From NCBI GenBank assembly GCA_011947345.1, contig JAAVTG010000526.1, forward strand, positions 78,343-142,342: a stretch of 64,000 nucleotides of DNA, given 5' to 3'. A program made the translations under genes and the position numbers. How positions within the stretch are numbered: the stretch's first letter is position 1; every line of letters starts with the position of its first letter. Of this stretch, positions 48,400-59,800 are shown one piece after another. Under the pieces are notes generated by a model that saw only the letters and a list, made by a program, of their open reading frames with translations, was not told the origin of the DNA and searched no databases. The DNA is from Phytophthora quininea. Taxonomy: Eukaryota > Oomycota > Peronosporomycetes > Peronosporales > Peronosporaceae.

Positions 48400-48660
48400 T
48401 GGAACCGACGTACCGGTACGGCGACGACCACGCTTTGTCACCGGTACTTTACCGGTATATCGGTACTATAACGGTAGCCACGGCTACAAAGGAGCTTCTA
48501 TTTAGCGCGAAGGGATCCGAATAGAAGCTCCACACAAAACACCCCGCGGGTGAAACCATTACGGCACGATCGAATTGATGACGCGGGTGTGCGAATAGAA
48601 GGAGCTTTTGAGGAACCCGCTTTGCTACCGGTAATATACCAGTATATCGGTTCCATACCA
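48400..48660. repeat. CCGGTA-rich degenerate repeat cluster
   Basis: Repeated, often palindromic ACCGGTA-type words occur, including TACCGGTACGG, TCACCGGTACTTTACCGGTATATCGG (spread over 48438-48463), ATAACGGTA and CTACCGGTAATATACC. The cluster lies just upstream of the MULE coding region. Confidence 0.6.
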
Positions 48661-48858
48661 CGGAATTAATCCTTGTTGGGCTGGTATCCCAGTAAAATGT
48701 ACGCCGCCGTTTGCGTCCAGGTAACAAGCCCAGAGTTTTTACAAGTGACAAATTCAGGTATTGTCCATGTCGTGGTTTTTTATTTTTATTTGCACTGAAC
48801 TTTTTCTTACCGCTGCTAGGCCACTCGTTTGACGCGTGTCAGTTTCTATCAGTTGGCG

Positions 48859-49504
48859 ATGGCGCGGACGCACAAGACCCACCTGATCAAGGCCAGAATG
48901 GCGGAGGAGGCCCGCAAGGAGGAAGAAGCCCGTGCAGCAGACGCAGCCCGGACCGCGAAGGCGGCTGCGGCGCGGACGCGCTCGGAAAAGGCTCGCGTTG
49001 TGGCGCGTGCTGCCCAAGACCGTGCTCATACGTATGGGCCTCACATCTGGAGCGACGGTGAGGATGAAGACTTTGACGACGACGAAGTGGTGGACGGCCA
49101 AGAACCTGGACAAGGACTTGGTCAAGAAGCAGCAGTGCAAGCCCAAGGTGTTGGCCGGCAGTCCGACAACGGCAGCGCTGGAACAACAGAAATGTTTGGA
49201 CATCGCTGCCAAGGGAAGAAGCGACGAGCGGAGGCTGTCGAGGACGAAGAAGCCGGCCAGGAAGACGCAGATGAAGGCGGCGACGACAAACTGATGGATG
49301 TGCCTCCGTTCGAAGTCGAGCACGACTCGTGGGCAGTGTTCGAGGGGAATTTGAAGGCGTACATGGCTCGTACTCGCCAGGTACTAGTCGTGAAGGAGGT
49401 CATCAACATTTGTCGATGCAATGAGTCCATCAGGAAGCAAGTTAAGAATCGAGGGCTGCAAGACAACGAGTTGCCGCTTGTGCCCGCCGCAATGGAGCCG
49501 CAAA
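48859..49504 (+). pseudogene. MULE transposase, N-terminal piece
   Basis: Starts MARTHKTHLIKARMAEEAR, followed by Ala/Arg/Glu helices and an acidic patch. There are frame changes near 49095 and 49295. It then reads MDVPPFEVEHDSW, AVFEGNLKAYMARTRQ, NESIRKQVKNRG and ELPLVPAAMEP. It ends where an intact copy should continue into the C-x-H-G segment now found on the opposite strand at about 50755. Confidence 0.7.
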
Positions 49505-49505
49505 T

Positions 49506-49807
49506 TCAAACACGCAAGTCGTCGGTCAGGCAAAGGTACCGTCGGGCACCAAGGCCCTCGCCGACCAAACGCCAGCACGCTCAACTGAACCTGAATCGGA
49601 AGAATACGACAAAGAACTAGAGGACAAGTTGTATCCATTGGATGAAGAAAACTTGGAGCGGCACCTTGAGGAAAACGCACAGAGTTTAACAGAACCTTGG
49701 GCTTTCACCCCTCCGCTCTCACCGGGGCAGTCAAACACGCAAGTCGTCGGTCAGGCAAAGGTACCGTCGGGCACCAAGGCCCTCGCCGACCAAACACCAG
49801 CACGCTC
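49506..49807 (+). repeat. Direct repeat pair, 77 bp, in a foreign module
   Basis: 49506-49582 and 49731-49807 are near-identical (one clear mismatch) and start exactly 225 bp apart, a multiple of three. They encode the same 25 or so residues (NTQVVGQAKVPSGTKALADQ...) in one open frame that spans both. The open frame ends at about 49826. This module interrupts the transposase. Confidence 0.85.
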
Positions 49808-49843
49808 CCAACTCTTCTCGAGTTGACCAAGGCGATCGGTCCC

Positions 49844-50759
49844 CTCACGCATATCCTTGTCAACGATAACAATCCGTACGAAACGCCAATGATCGTTGGC
49901 ATGCTTGAAATGGTCGAGTGCCTTGCCCATGTGGCAATCTGTCGTAGTCTCCAACAGTGAGTATTGCACAGGTTGGCCATGGCCAAACTGATCAATGCCC
50001 ACCATAGACAAAAGCTGGTAGTTATATCTAAACCAAACAAAAAACATTGTCAATACCTGGTCAATACCTGGATAAAACCTGGTATCGATTTGCTCGAAAT
50101 TATACGCACTTGTTAGTTTTGTGGGTGCAGTCCATTTGCAACACCTCCGGGAAACTGTCCAGCATCGACCGCATGTGAGCGGTGGTGAATGATATCACGC
50201 CAGTATGCCCACGAGCACTCTCGTTGACAGTAGCCACGTTTAGCGAGGACGCCAAATTAAAATTCACCACCATTTCAGCCACCGCGTCGTCGTCCGAAAT
50301 CTGGGCACCTATGAGAATAAGTAGAATAGCATTGCTTATTAGCAACTTTGAACAGCAATAGCAACCTACACAAACACGAACCTGAGCTCCGTAGCCGCTG
50401 GATCAGGTTTCGGACATCTGTCAATGTCACTAAGTGCTCCGAGCTCGCGCGAATGTAGTCTTAGATCCGCGTTGGTGAAACTTCAGCATCCACCAACAGT
50501 TGAATGTCAGGCATTAGCGGTGAATCTTGAGATACCTGACGATTGCTCGGATAATGTTTGTATACCTGGGACGAAACCGAATGATTGTGCGAGTAGATCT
50601 CGCGCTTGACGGTGATGCCCCACGAGCCATCATCTCTCTGCGTCACCTGAGCGAGCATCTGGAACGGACACCTAGTCCGGCGAAGATGGCGTGACGTGCG
50701 CTTGCCTTGTGACCTCTCTCGCACCGGCCACCCGTGCGTGCAGATGATCTTGCGCTGGT
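49844..50759 (-). pseudogene. MULE transposase, inverted middle piece
   Basis: Reads on the minus strand: a FAR1-like zinc segment (CTHGW, CPFQM, HNHS), then FPEVLQMDCTHKTNK with the first catalytic Asp, then MVGIDQFGHGQPVQYSL and VIVDKDM with the second Asp. GT-AG introns lie at 50309-50381 and 50027-50109; removing the second restores HKTNKYNYQLLS. A nonsense codon occurs at 50461-50463. The flanking pieces are on the plus strand, and VDKDMRE here should join MDVIRRKLP at 50760. Confidence 0.8.
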
Positions 50760-52309
50760 ATGGATGTCATCCGACGGAAGTTGCCGGAGGCTCGTATTCT
50801 ACTATGTCACTTTCATGTTATGAAGTGGCTGAATGAGCAAATTCGGAAGTCCAGTAAATACGGTGCGTACTCCGACCGTGTACTGGCGCAGATGCACCAC
50901 AGTATCACCAACATGATGTACGCAAAAACCGATGCCGACTGCAAAATGCACCGAGACGAATTCAAGCATTTGGCCGGACGCAATGGAAGGAACGAGCTGT
51001 GGACATACTTCCAGCACAATTGGGACTCTGTGTGCAAAATGTGGGTGATGGCACATCGAACAGATCTTCCTCACTTCAAGAACCATACCAACAATCGCGT
51101 TGAGAGTCTCTTCAGCAAAGTTAAACAGCACGTCAAGAGTCGTTTCACCATGAAGTCTAGCCTGGAGGCGCTGTTGCGCTGGCAGAGGAGGAAGGAGAAA
51201 GACTACAAAGCGGTGGTCGAGATGCCGGGGACGCTCCGAGACACTAGCTACACGGAGGAGATGAATGTGGTGTTGGGAATGACGACGCGATGGGTGGCTG
51301 CTGCGATTAAAACGCAGTATGACATTGCAATGAATCCTGAGCAAGCAGCGAAATATTTGATTGATGCCAGTGGCGACTTCATTATGATTCGCCGGGGTGA
51401 GCACGAGTACTTACTTGAGAAGGAAAGCTTGGCGTGCGATTGTACATTCTCCAAGACGATGCAACTTCCGTGCCGACATGCAATGGTGTACAGGATCTCC
51501 TCAGGTAGCGCATTTGTGATCCCATTCGGTGCCATCGAGTCCAGGTATATACAGGTTTTAACCAGGTTTTGTCCATGTTTTCATGCGTTTAACTTGCACT
51601 GTTATCTAGGTGGTTTGGACAGAGTCGCCTGTTGACGGACAAACTCTCGGAGCCAGTGAACCCGTTCATGGCAAAGGTGTATACCAAGGATGCAACCACA
51701 ACTGATGTAACAATGACAGAGCAAGAGAAATATAGGCGGGCTCAACAAACCTTCGGAAGGATAAGTGGCGAGCTGGCGCAATTTGGAGATGAAGACTTTG
51801 AATGTGCAATGGATCAATTAGACCTGTGGTGGCATAACCTTCGCCAAGGGCGGCTTGCTATGGTGGAAGTTGAAATGAGCGGGAATAAGTATTCCAGTCT
51901 CGATGACGGCGACGCTGTAACTTCACGTGGTTCGGGCCAGCGTAATAATGATGGCTCCATTCAGAACAAAGATGACAACGGGTTTGCTGATAATTCTCCC
52001 GCTGCTACCGCTATTTCCAGTCCCATACCAACTGAGCAAGAACAAATACCTGCACCACTACCAAAGATTCGTCTCAATGGCCACGCTCCCAAGGTTGGTC
52101 GCCCTCGGGTAAACCGACAAGAACAGCGCTTGAAGGCTCAAGCGGCTCTTAAAGATTATAACCATGGCATGAAACTGCGAGCGCTTTTGCGAGAAAAGGA
52201 TGTCTGTGAAGTCTCTGCTACTCTGAAAAAGTTCGCCCGGGCCTTCGTGAGGTTGGATCCTTTATGGCGACCTTTCCTGTCAACGCAAAGGCCGTCCGTA
52301 AATCGTTAA
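50760..52309 (+). pseudogene. MULE transposase, C-terminal piece
   Basis: Begins MDVIRRKLPEARILLCHFHV and carries HTNNRVESLFSKVK with the third catalytic acidic residue and a SWIM zinc finger (CDCTFSKTMQLPCRHAM). A 65-bp intron at 51545-51609 is bounded by CCAG/GTATAT and CTAG/GTGG. After it come FGQSRLLTDKLSEPVNPF, a Ser/Asp-rich linker and a basic patch (GHAPKVGRPRVNRQEQRLK) resembling an AT-hook. The frame probably shifts near 52248 into the ULP1 part. Confidence 0.88.
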
Positions 52310-54248
52310 CTTGGCGAAGTGATGGTGACGATGAATTCGTACCGTGTCGAGTACAGTTCCTACTCCCAGAACCTACAGTTGATCGTGCATTGGACACTCT
52401 CACCCGTAATGCGAAAGATAACCAGATTGAGTTGGATAGTGAGGGGGACAAGAAAGCAGCAGTTCCGAACCTGTCATCTATATCGAGAAAGTTGGTACTT
52501 TTACGCGATCACAAGTGCAGGATATGAAGTGGCTGTGGAACTTACAGGATTTGTGCCGTAAAGGAGTGAAATGTTGCACATGGCTCAATGGAACTATTAA
52601 GAGACTTGGAGATGGCCTATCGAGGCCGAGCGGTGTCTTTGAAGAGATGGTAAGCAGTTGGCCATACGCTAGACTCCCCGGTTTTAGCTTCGATAACACA
52701 TACTCTGATCTCTATCGCTTCAGCGACTCGACGTGGCTCAATGACAACGCGATGTGTGCATTTTCGGTATTCTTGGACCGCTATAACAATAATGTGACTA
52801 TCACGTTACCGCCTCCGGCTGCGGTTGTGGCAGAGCGCGATTTACCGAAACCGCTCTTGCGCACGGTGCCCGGACTACCGACTGCGGAGGGGTACTCCGA
52901 TATGCCGTGCGTGTGCTGAACTCTTTCTCACCTTGTGTACCCGTCGGCGGGCGGGTAGCGCTCTTCAGGTGGCTTGGAGATGAGTGGGTTGATGGTCACT
53001 TGAACCGACTTGGGCAGTCGCGGGACCTTGGGCAGCAGCGTGGATATGCTTCGCCTGCTGTCCGGGTTGGGGTGTCGTCCTCCGAGCGAGTCTTCGAGCT
53101 CGTGGTCGACGGGCCAGACGCTGTCTTGGGCCCTTCTTGTCCTTGTCCTTTCCTTTGCTTGGGCTCTTGCGAGCGTAACCGCTTCCGATAGCGGGATCTC
53201 AGGGGTGAGAGTGATCACCGGCCAAAATCTTCCGGGCCCTCTGCGACTTGACGGCGTGGGTGGGCCAATACCTTCCCGTGCCCGATGCCTCTTGTGCGTT
53301 CCAGGGGAAAATCAACTCTGTTTATTCTTTAGCATTCTTCTCTATCCACTACAGCTGTCTGCACTCCTCTACACTATCCTTACTTTGCCCTTGCTTAACG
53401 TCTTCAAAAGAGAGCACCCAAGATCTTGTCACCGCTCATTGGGTATTACGGTATTACTCAGCTCCGCCGTCCTTCAACTTGCTTGCGCATCACTCCTTCG
53501 CCGGGCTTCCTTTGCACAACATCCACTCGATCGTAGAGTGCCACCAGAGAGTGATTGCATACCCACATAACTGCACATGACCGATGCACAGTGATCACCG
53601 GAAGTGATCGTGATCGCGTGTCGAAATGATCGCACCTGATCAACCGAAAGTGACCGTGTACCGAAATGATTGCTCGTGATCGACCACCAATGACCGACTA
53701 AAGTGACCAACCCAAAACTGATCGCGGTCGGTCGGTCGGGAGTTCTCCGAATGTTCTCTGTGTGTCTCACCCATCCCTCACCATCATCCAACAATCGCGG
53801 TCTCTTCCCATCAATCCGCAACAAGCTTCACCACACGGTCAATGAGAAGGCTGTGATTACTGGCGATACTCTGGACAAGATTCGTGTTGCTTGTACAAAG
53901 CACCGCTTCGTACTGTTGCCTATCAATCTGAGCAATGCACACTGGTGTTGCCTGGTGGTGGACAGCACATCGAAAACTGTGCACCTGTACGACAGCAAGG
54001 CTGTCAATAGCAAGCCAAGGGTTTTGAAGAGGGCGGCAAAACTAATTTGCTCCACATTGGGCAACGAATACGCTGAGCTTAACATTGAAGAGCCGTAACA
54101 GAAGGACAATGACAGCTGCGGAGTGTTCGTCTGCCTTTACTTTTGGAACTGCGTGTCATCTGAAGCTCCCTGCGACGTGTCACCGTTGGGAATTTCAAAG
54201 CTGCGCTGGACGATGCTGGACACGGTGTTGAAGACGATCAACAAGTAG
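52264..54248 (+). pseudogene. ULP1/C48 SUMO-protease domain, interrupted
   Basis: Continues from the transposase with no gap. 52264-52527 is a linker, and 52530-52919 carries the C48 signature STWLNDNAMCAFSVFLD. After about 830 bp of inserted sequence, the domain resumes at about 53780 with NLSNAHWCCLVVD (catalytic His), HLYDSKA (Asp) and QKDNDSCGVFVCLYFW (Cys). An in-frame TAA at 54096-54098 sits just before that Gln, where CAA would be expected. The stop after LKTINK is at 54246-54248. All three catalytic residues are present, but the gene is broken twice. Confidence 0.82.
52920..53750 (-). mobile_element. LTR-retroelement-like insertion in the ULP1 domain
   Basis: Splits the protease domain. 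Read on the minus strand, 53580-53280 looks like part of an LTR (AATAAA signal near 53330, then a TGGCCCACCC stretch that could be a primer-binding region), followed by an unidentified 96-codon ORF (53218-52928). At 53585-53735 there are degenerate repeats of GTGATCG/GAAATGATCG words spaced about 40-45 bp. Ends and target duplication not resolved. Confidence 0.4.
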
Positions 54249-54298
54249 CTAGCGTTCTACGAGCTGTGAGGAAGACTGTCAGAATTAAGGCTTTCGAC

Positions 54299-54650
54299 AA
54301 TACCTGAACAAAAACTGGCCAATACCTGGAACTTGTGCTGTCCTTGATATCGTTGCAGCAACAGGTATCGCCCAGGTATGCAATCTGGGCAATACCTATA
54401 GAAGCCACTGCGGTTTTGATTGGACGGATGCAGCTTCGACAGAGCTCGATGCTTGTCATTTCTACTTTTGCAAAGTAGCGCACATATGAATTTCTTAGGT
54501 AACTCGGCGCGAAATGCCTGTGTAATAATCGGACGGATAATTTTCCATCATATTTCGCCTGTTTTATGGAATTTTTGTGTACCTGTTTAAAACCTGGGCA
54601 GTTACCTGGAAGATACCTGCATCTGATGACAACGACAAATCTGGGAAACC
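54299..54650. repeat. AATACCTGG / AAAACCTGG motif clusters
   Basis: Downstream of the ULP1 stop, ACCTGG-type words recur at 54299-54403 (both orientations) and 54587-54650. The same word appears in two MULE introns. Such arrays could be subterminal transposase-binding repeats. Confidence 0.6.
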
Positions 54651-54743
54651 TGGACGCGAAGGCCTGCCTAAAATGTATCCATGTAACAAAATGCTACTCG
54701 TTGAGGAACTTGCTTGCTACTCCCCGTCCCGCTGCAAAAGAAC

Positions 54744-56708
54744 ATGGATGTTTACGATCGACTGGGGCTGCATACAGCGGTGGAGAGAGACGAGTTCTAT
54801 CTGGGTCTGTGGCAGAGACACTATGGCGAGGGCGTCCGGCAAGTGAATCTAATCGAGCAATACGGCATCAAGCGCAACACGATGAACGCGCGGTTCAAAA
54901 GATCTGGCGGACCGTTGCCGACCGCCACCAAGCTGGCGATACGATCCACGTGCTGGCAGCGGCGTTCGGCGTCTCCGAGGCACTCTTGAAAGCGAGATTG
55001 GGCAAAAGCGCAGCAGCGGCAACCGCTACGACGGACGGCAGCCAGTCTGGCACGGAGCCGACAAGCAGAGACGTAACTAAACGTACAACCGTACACTGCA
55101 GAGAGAGTAGCGGCGATGGAGACGAGCCCATTCCCAAGCGTATTCGGGTGGCTGCAGATAAATGTGCTCAAGTTGTTACTGATGTGGAGAGCAGTAACAG
55201 CACTCATGTCATCAAGAGCGAGCAGGTTACGTCGCAAGATGGATGTTCTACCAGCCTAGCAGAGACTAGTGAAAGCCAACTGAATGAGCCGAATGCGCTG
55301 GAAGTGGTTCAAGATAACAAGACCCAAAATGAAGGCTTTGGGGAAGAAGGCGGGGAGTATATAAGGAAACCTTCCAAACGAGTGATGGCTTGGGGGACTT
55401 TCGTGCCGCTCTGAAGGAACAGCTGAGCTCGATATGCGAATCGCTAGCTGAACGTTCGGAAGGGTGGACAGATAAAGAGCGATATGATGCGTTAAAGGAA
55501 GTTCGCGAAATTGAAATGCTCCAGCGTCCCGAAGAAGATTTTTCCTCTGAGGTATATGCTGCATTGATAGCGTTGAGAGTTTCTGTTACTAAACTTTTGT
55601 GATAATGATTTTTGCAGCGGCAATTCCAAAAATCCAGACGTGAGTTAAAAGCGCAACTAGAGCAGGCAAAAGAGGAAGCAGAAAAGTTTATCAGCGAGAC
55701 TTTGAGGCAATCACGGGGATTCAGCATATCGAGTTGCTGTCTAGTCTTTTCGACGGTATTTTGGATAATGCTCTGGTTTCTGAGCGTACGCACAACGAAC
55801 ATAAGGCCAATCGACAGAAACTGCAAGACGCGGTTGCGCAAAAGCTCGCTGGAATAACAGCATCAGTCGAAAAATCCATGTTGACAAAGAACACGTTTGT
55901 TCAAATACTCGAGCTGCTAGACCGCGTCGGCGATGAAGGCAGCAGCTACAGCAAGAAATTCCAGCAGGAACTTGTCAAGTACTCGAACAAGAAGGCGATC
56001 TATACTCATTTGCAAGAACTTCTCGTTTTCATGTCCGCGCAGTATGTTGAACAAGACGAGGTACGCCTCATACAGGCTTGTAGAACCATAATTGGATGGG
56101 CTTATTTCTTTCTTCGTGCTGTTTTGGAGAAGAAAGCTGCAATTGAATACGATCAAGTGCGCTCCGATAGTGAGCGCGACACCGAGCAATTGATCAGCGA
56201 ATATTTGCCGTCGCTGATGAGCGTGCTGTCGGCTTTCTTGCAGCAGAAATCCTGTTTGTTGGCCAAGTCTGCTCAGCAACTAACGGACCTGGAGCAAGTC
56301 ATGGCAGACGATCGCAAATTTGGAGACAAAGCTTTGGAAATGCGTCTATCGGATTACGTCGGGGAGCTACGTCGAGTTTACAACGAACAACAGGACCAGG
56401 TTCTGACAGTATTGGAAAGGCAGCAATGCCTGTGGTATTCGCGGCGCAACGTGCTATCTACCGGCGTATGGCAGTTTGTCTCAAGCCAGTTTGCGGAACT
56501 AAGCAAACGCTGTCCAGAAACTTCGTGCACGGTAACGTTGCGCTGGCGGCTAGCAATGTTGGTGTTTGTCTAATTGATGACATTTCTGTCGTTGTAGGAC
56601 CTGCCACTCTTTTATAAGGAGTTGGCCACCAATGAAGCACGGGACAAGGAGACGGAGGAACAATCAGCATTGGAATCGAAGGCATGGTACAAGTTTTGGC
56701 AGGCGTGA
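54744..56708 (+). CDS. Predicted HTH / coiled-coil protein
   Basis: About 611 residues after correction. Start MDVYDRLGLHTAVERD at 54744. The N-terminal third has two helix-turn-helix-like segments (NLIEQYGIKRNTMNARFK and HVLAAAFGVSEALLKARLGK), then a basic, Ser/Thr-rich stretch (DEPIPKRIRVAADK) that could be a nuclear signal. The rest is helical (FRAALKEQLSSICESLAERS; LQELLVFMSAQYVEQDEVRL), ending DLPLFYKELATNEARDKE ... WYKFWQA. Introns at 55552-55617 and 56532-56597 (66 bp each). One-base losses near 54900 (A-run), 55390 and 55705 (T-run). Family not recognised. Confidence 0.7.
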
Positions 56709-56800
56709 ACAAGCGAACGGATATGAGTATGAAAAACATGGATTATTGAGCTTAACACGGAGTGGATTGCTGTCATTCTTGAGCCACAAAGAATTATCTT

Positions 56801-59800
56801 TTAAGACGGCACATGAAACACCGAGCTGGAGACGATGCGCTGACGACAAATTGGGCATGAGGGTCGCGGCAGTCGCTGCACACATGTCGAGCAGTAAATG
56901 TGTCCACACGGAATCAGGACACGGTCGACTTGATTCTCGAGGCAAACAGCACACACTAGCGAGTCCTGCACCTCCTTCTTTTCGCGCAGGACCGAGTCGA
57001 TCTGTGCCGTTGCTGCACGCCGACCATCTTCCGCTAGCTCTAAGCGGCGCTGCAGTCGCAAGTTTTCAGCGAGTAAATCCTCAACACTAGTGTCTAACGA
57101 TACATTCAGGCGAGATAGCAGATCGTTAACAGCTGCCAACACGTTGGCGGAGGAGACCACGGGGGATGTCGCCATGGCAGTTGCAGTCTCAGAAACGCCC
57201 TCAGCGTCTTCTTCTGCGTCGGGTTTGATCGCAACCACTGAGGACGGGAGCGATGTCATATCTGTGCGCGTAGCTGCAACGTTTGAAGCGCCTTGCTCAC
57301 GACGACTGCTGCAGGTACTTCCAGCACGAGAAGACCGAAAGAAGTACAGCTGGGTCGCCATCAGCCATAGAGAGGAAGTGCTCGACACTTTCACTTCGTA
57401 GTGACTCACGCCTGCAACATTGCTGGGCTGTTCCGCAAGATCTTACCATAGCACAACTTCCCACTTGCATCTTGGACAGCTACAAATTCGCCAGGAAGAC
57501 AAGAACGCAACGGGGCAAGCTCTACATTTGCCTGATCTGCATCAGACAAAGGCTCGCCAAGTTGCCCGCGTAACTTCTCGACAATGAGGACCGAGTCTTC
57601 GTAAATATCAAGAAGTTCGAGTACCTCTGGGATTTCAATTCGTCGCTCATCAAAAGGGACTCGAGCACTGAGCCATCTTGCATCACACCGCCAAGAAGCT
57701 GATTAATGCATCTTGCCACGAGCTGACTTGCACGCATGGCTGTCCCTGAGCGTGCATCCAGTGTATTCTTCGCGAGGTAGAACTTCCCCTGCGATGGATC
57801 CAAGAAGGAAAGCGTAGCTTGGCTAGCCGTCTTGGTCACATCAAGCATACGCGTTGGAAAACCAACTCTGGCTATAAAGCGCGTGTGCAGTTCCGCCACG
57901 CATTTCACCTCAAACGTCGCGAGGTTCACGATGCGCTGGTTCAGATCCTCAAAGTCCGGCTTGAAACCAAACGGGTCATACGACATGGCCTTCTGCTGTT
58001 GCGCTGTAATCACTTTGCGCAAAGCGTCAGCAAATTGCATCGATCCTAGAACTCTGTTTAAATGCGCTACATCATCGCTTGCCGCGACTTCAGTCAGATC
58101 CGTATCGCCGCTCAATTCTTCGTTCACAACACTGCTAATACCTGGAACACCAAGAACCTGACAGCATCGCGTACTAATTCGAGGGTGGACCATGTGCAGT
58201 TCTGTGAGGTTAATACGCGCAGATAGCGCCGCAGAATCGTTATACGCCATCACGAGCATCGATTGCATCACCGCAGACGACGAAGGAACGAAGATGCTCT
58301 TCTTCTCGTCGAATGTCAAGCGGTGATTCGACTCTCCCAACGAGGCAGCAAGGAGTTCGATCGCTCGAGCCGCAGCAATCAGCTCGTTTAGGTTTAGAGC
58401 TTGGCCACGACATTCGTCATTCAAATCACGTAGCAAACGCAGATAGTCACGAACCTCTGGAGTATCCTTTGACCCCATATGACGAAAGAGCGAGTCATAC
58501 GCGCCGAATACGCGCGGTACCTCGAACATGAGCGGCGCCAGACTTTCACCAAGATGGAAAAAGAGACGAGAACCTTTCACCAGTGTGGAACCCACCGGGA
58601 TGACTGCGGCATTGCGAAGAATTTGCTGTTTTTCCCGTCCTAATCCATCCCAATGTTCCTGCAAAAACTTGAATATCGTTTGGAATACCTCCGCCATCGG
58701 CAAGAAAAACTGCCAGTCCAACGATCGAGAAGATAGCGCGCGATTGTTATTGGTGATGGCTAACAGGTGAGTCATTACGTAGTGTTCCGGTGGTGGCGAT
58801 CGAATCCCCAGCCGGCTCCAGAGTACTCGGGGCGGTAGTGCAGCATTAGCCAGAATAGGCATTGTCGTATACACTAGCGCTTGATCGTCCGGCGTAGCAC
58901 ACTCCCTGTACTTCCGGATGACAGTACGCGATGAGAAATGACCTGATTGTTTTGCGGCTGCTTCCGTTGACACGTTATTGGACTCATATACGATTGCTGG
59001 AACGAACGCCAACACTGATACCCGCTCAAAAACGATCGTGATCGGTCGAACTTGTCAAAATGCTGAACAAAATATTGGTGCAGTGTGGTCACGAGATGCT
59101 CGTCTTTAGAGGTTAGCGAGTGCTTACTAGAGCACAACCCATCGATACGCTGCGCGCACTCCACGAAAATATCAACGGTCACCTCCGTCCGCAATCCGAT
59201 CTCGCCCATTAAATCTAACCACTGGGAGGTACGGAAGCGCTGCGCCGGGAATTGTCCACGTACACTGTCGTAGATAGTGGCAAGCACATTGTTCCGGGGT
59301 CACAGAAGACTCCAGCTGGGTGATAACTTATACTCTGATTGGTCTCGTCATCATCCTCGCAGAATAGAGGCGCACTTCGCAAAAGTGCAACCAACTCAGC
59401 ATTGCCACGCAATGACTGCCACTTCTGCAAGAGGATCTCTAAGAGTTGATTGCGTTGCGATTCCAGCAATTCGCTGTACATTGGAATCGCAAATATCAAA
59501 AGCTTGCTGTCACTCATCTCTTCCACGCCCAACTCCTTGTAAAATGAATTTAAGCGAGGGTTACTCTTGAGAAACCGATGTTGGGCACTAGGTGGAACTG
59601 GTATGTTGGTTAAATCGAGATCCGGAGGGATCAAGAAGAAATCCTGGTCGCCATGAATGGCGCTGGCAACGTTACAGACGTTCATATAAATGGGCAGTTG
59701 CTTCAGTTTTCCAATTGAGCTCGGGTGTATCCCCGTACATATCGCCACTGTGAGAAAAGAACTCGGCAAGTAGCAAAGCGTTAGCCTCAGTTAGCTCGTT

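Larger units (their letters stand above)
43138..48400. other. Gene-poor, repeat-rich region
   Basis: Over 5 kb without a recognisable gene. Short ORFs such as 43199-43627 (minus), 46546-46728, 46780-47097 and 47610-47810 (plus) show no family motif and do not join across frames. Composition shifts between GC-rich patches (43500-44500) and ordinary DNA. Most likely old transposon debris. Confidence 0.6.
48859..54248 (+). mobile_element. Mutator-like element (MULE) carrying a ULP1 protease, rearranged
   Basis: A set of pieces that, in corrected order and orientation, would make a MULE transposase followed by a C48 protease: N-terminal part (48859-49504, plus), unrelated module (49505-49843), inverted middle (49844-50759, minus), C-terminal part with SWIM finger (50760-52309, plus), ULP1 domain (52264-54248, plus, interrupted). 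It has at least three short introns and several stops. No terminal inverted repeats or target-site duplication were identified, so the ends given are those of the coding parts. Confidence 0.8.

Noticed and set aside
56801..57409. Separate RING-finger gene starting MSHYEVKV
   Set aside because: Its start lies in the middle of a module also present in the RING protein at 37413, whose first half is in the adjacent frame of the sacsin-like gene. A lost base near 57415 explains the split better.
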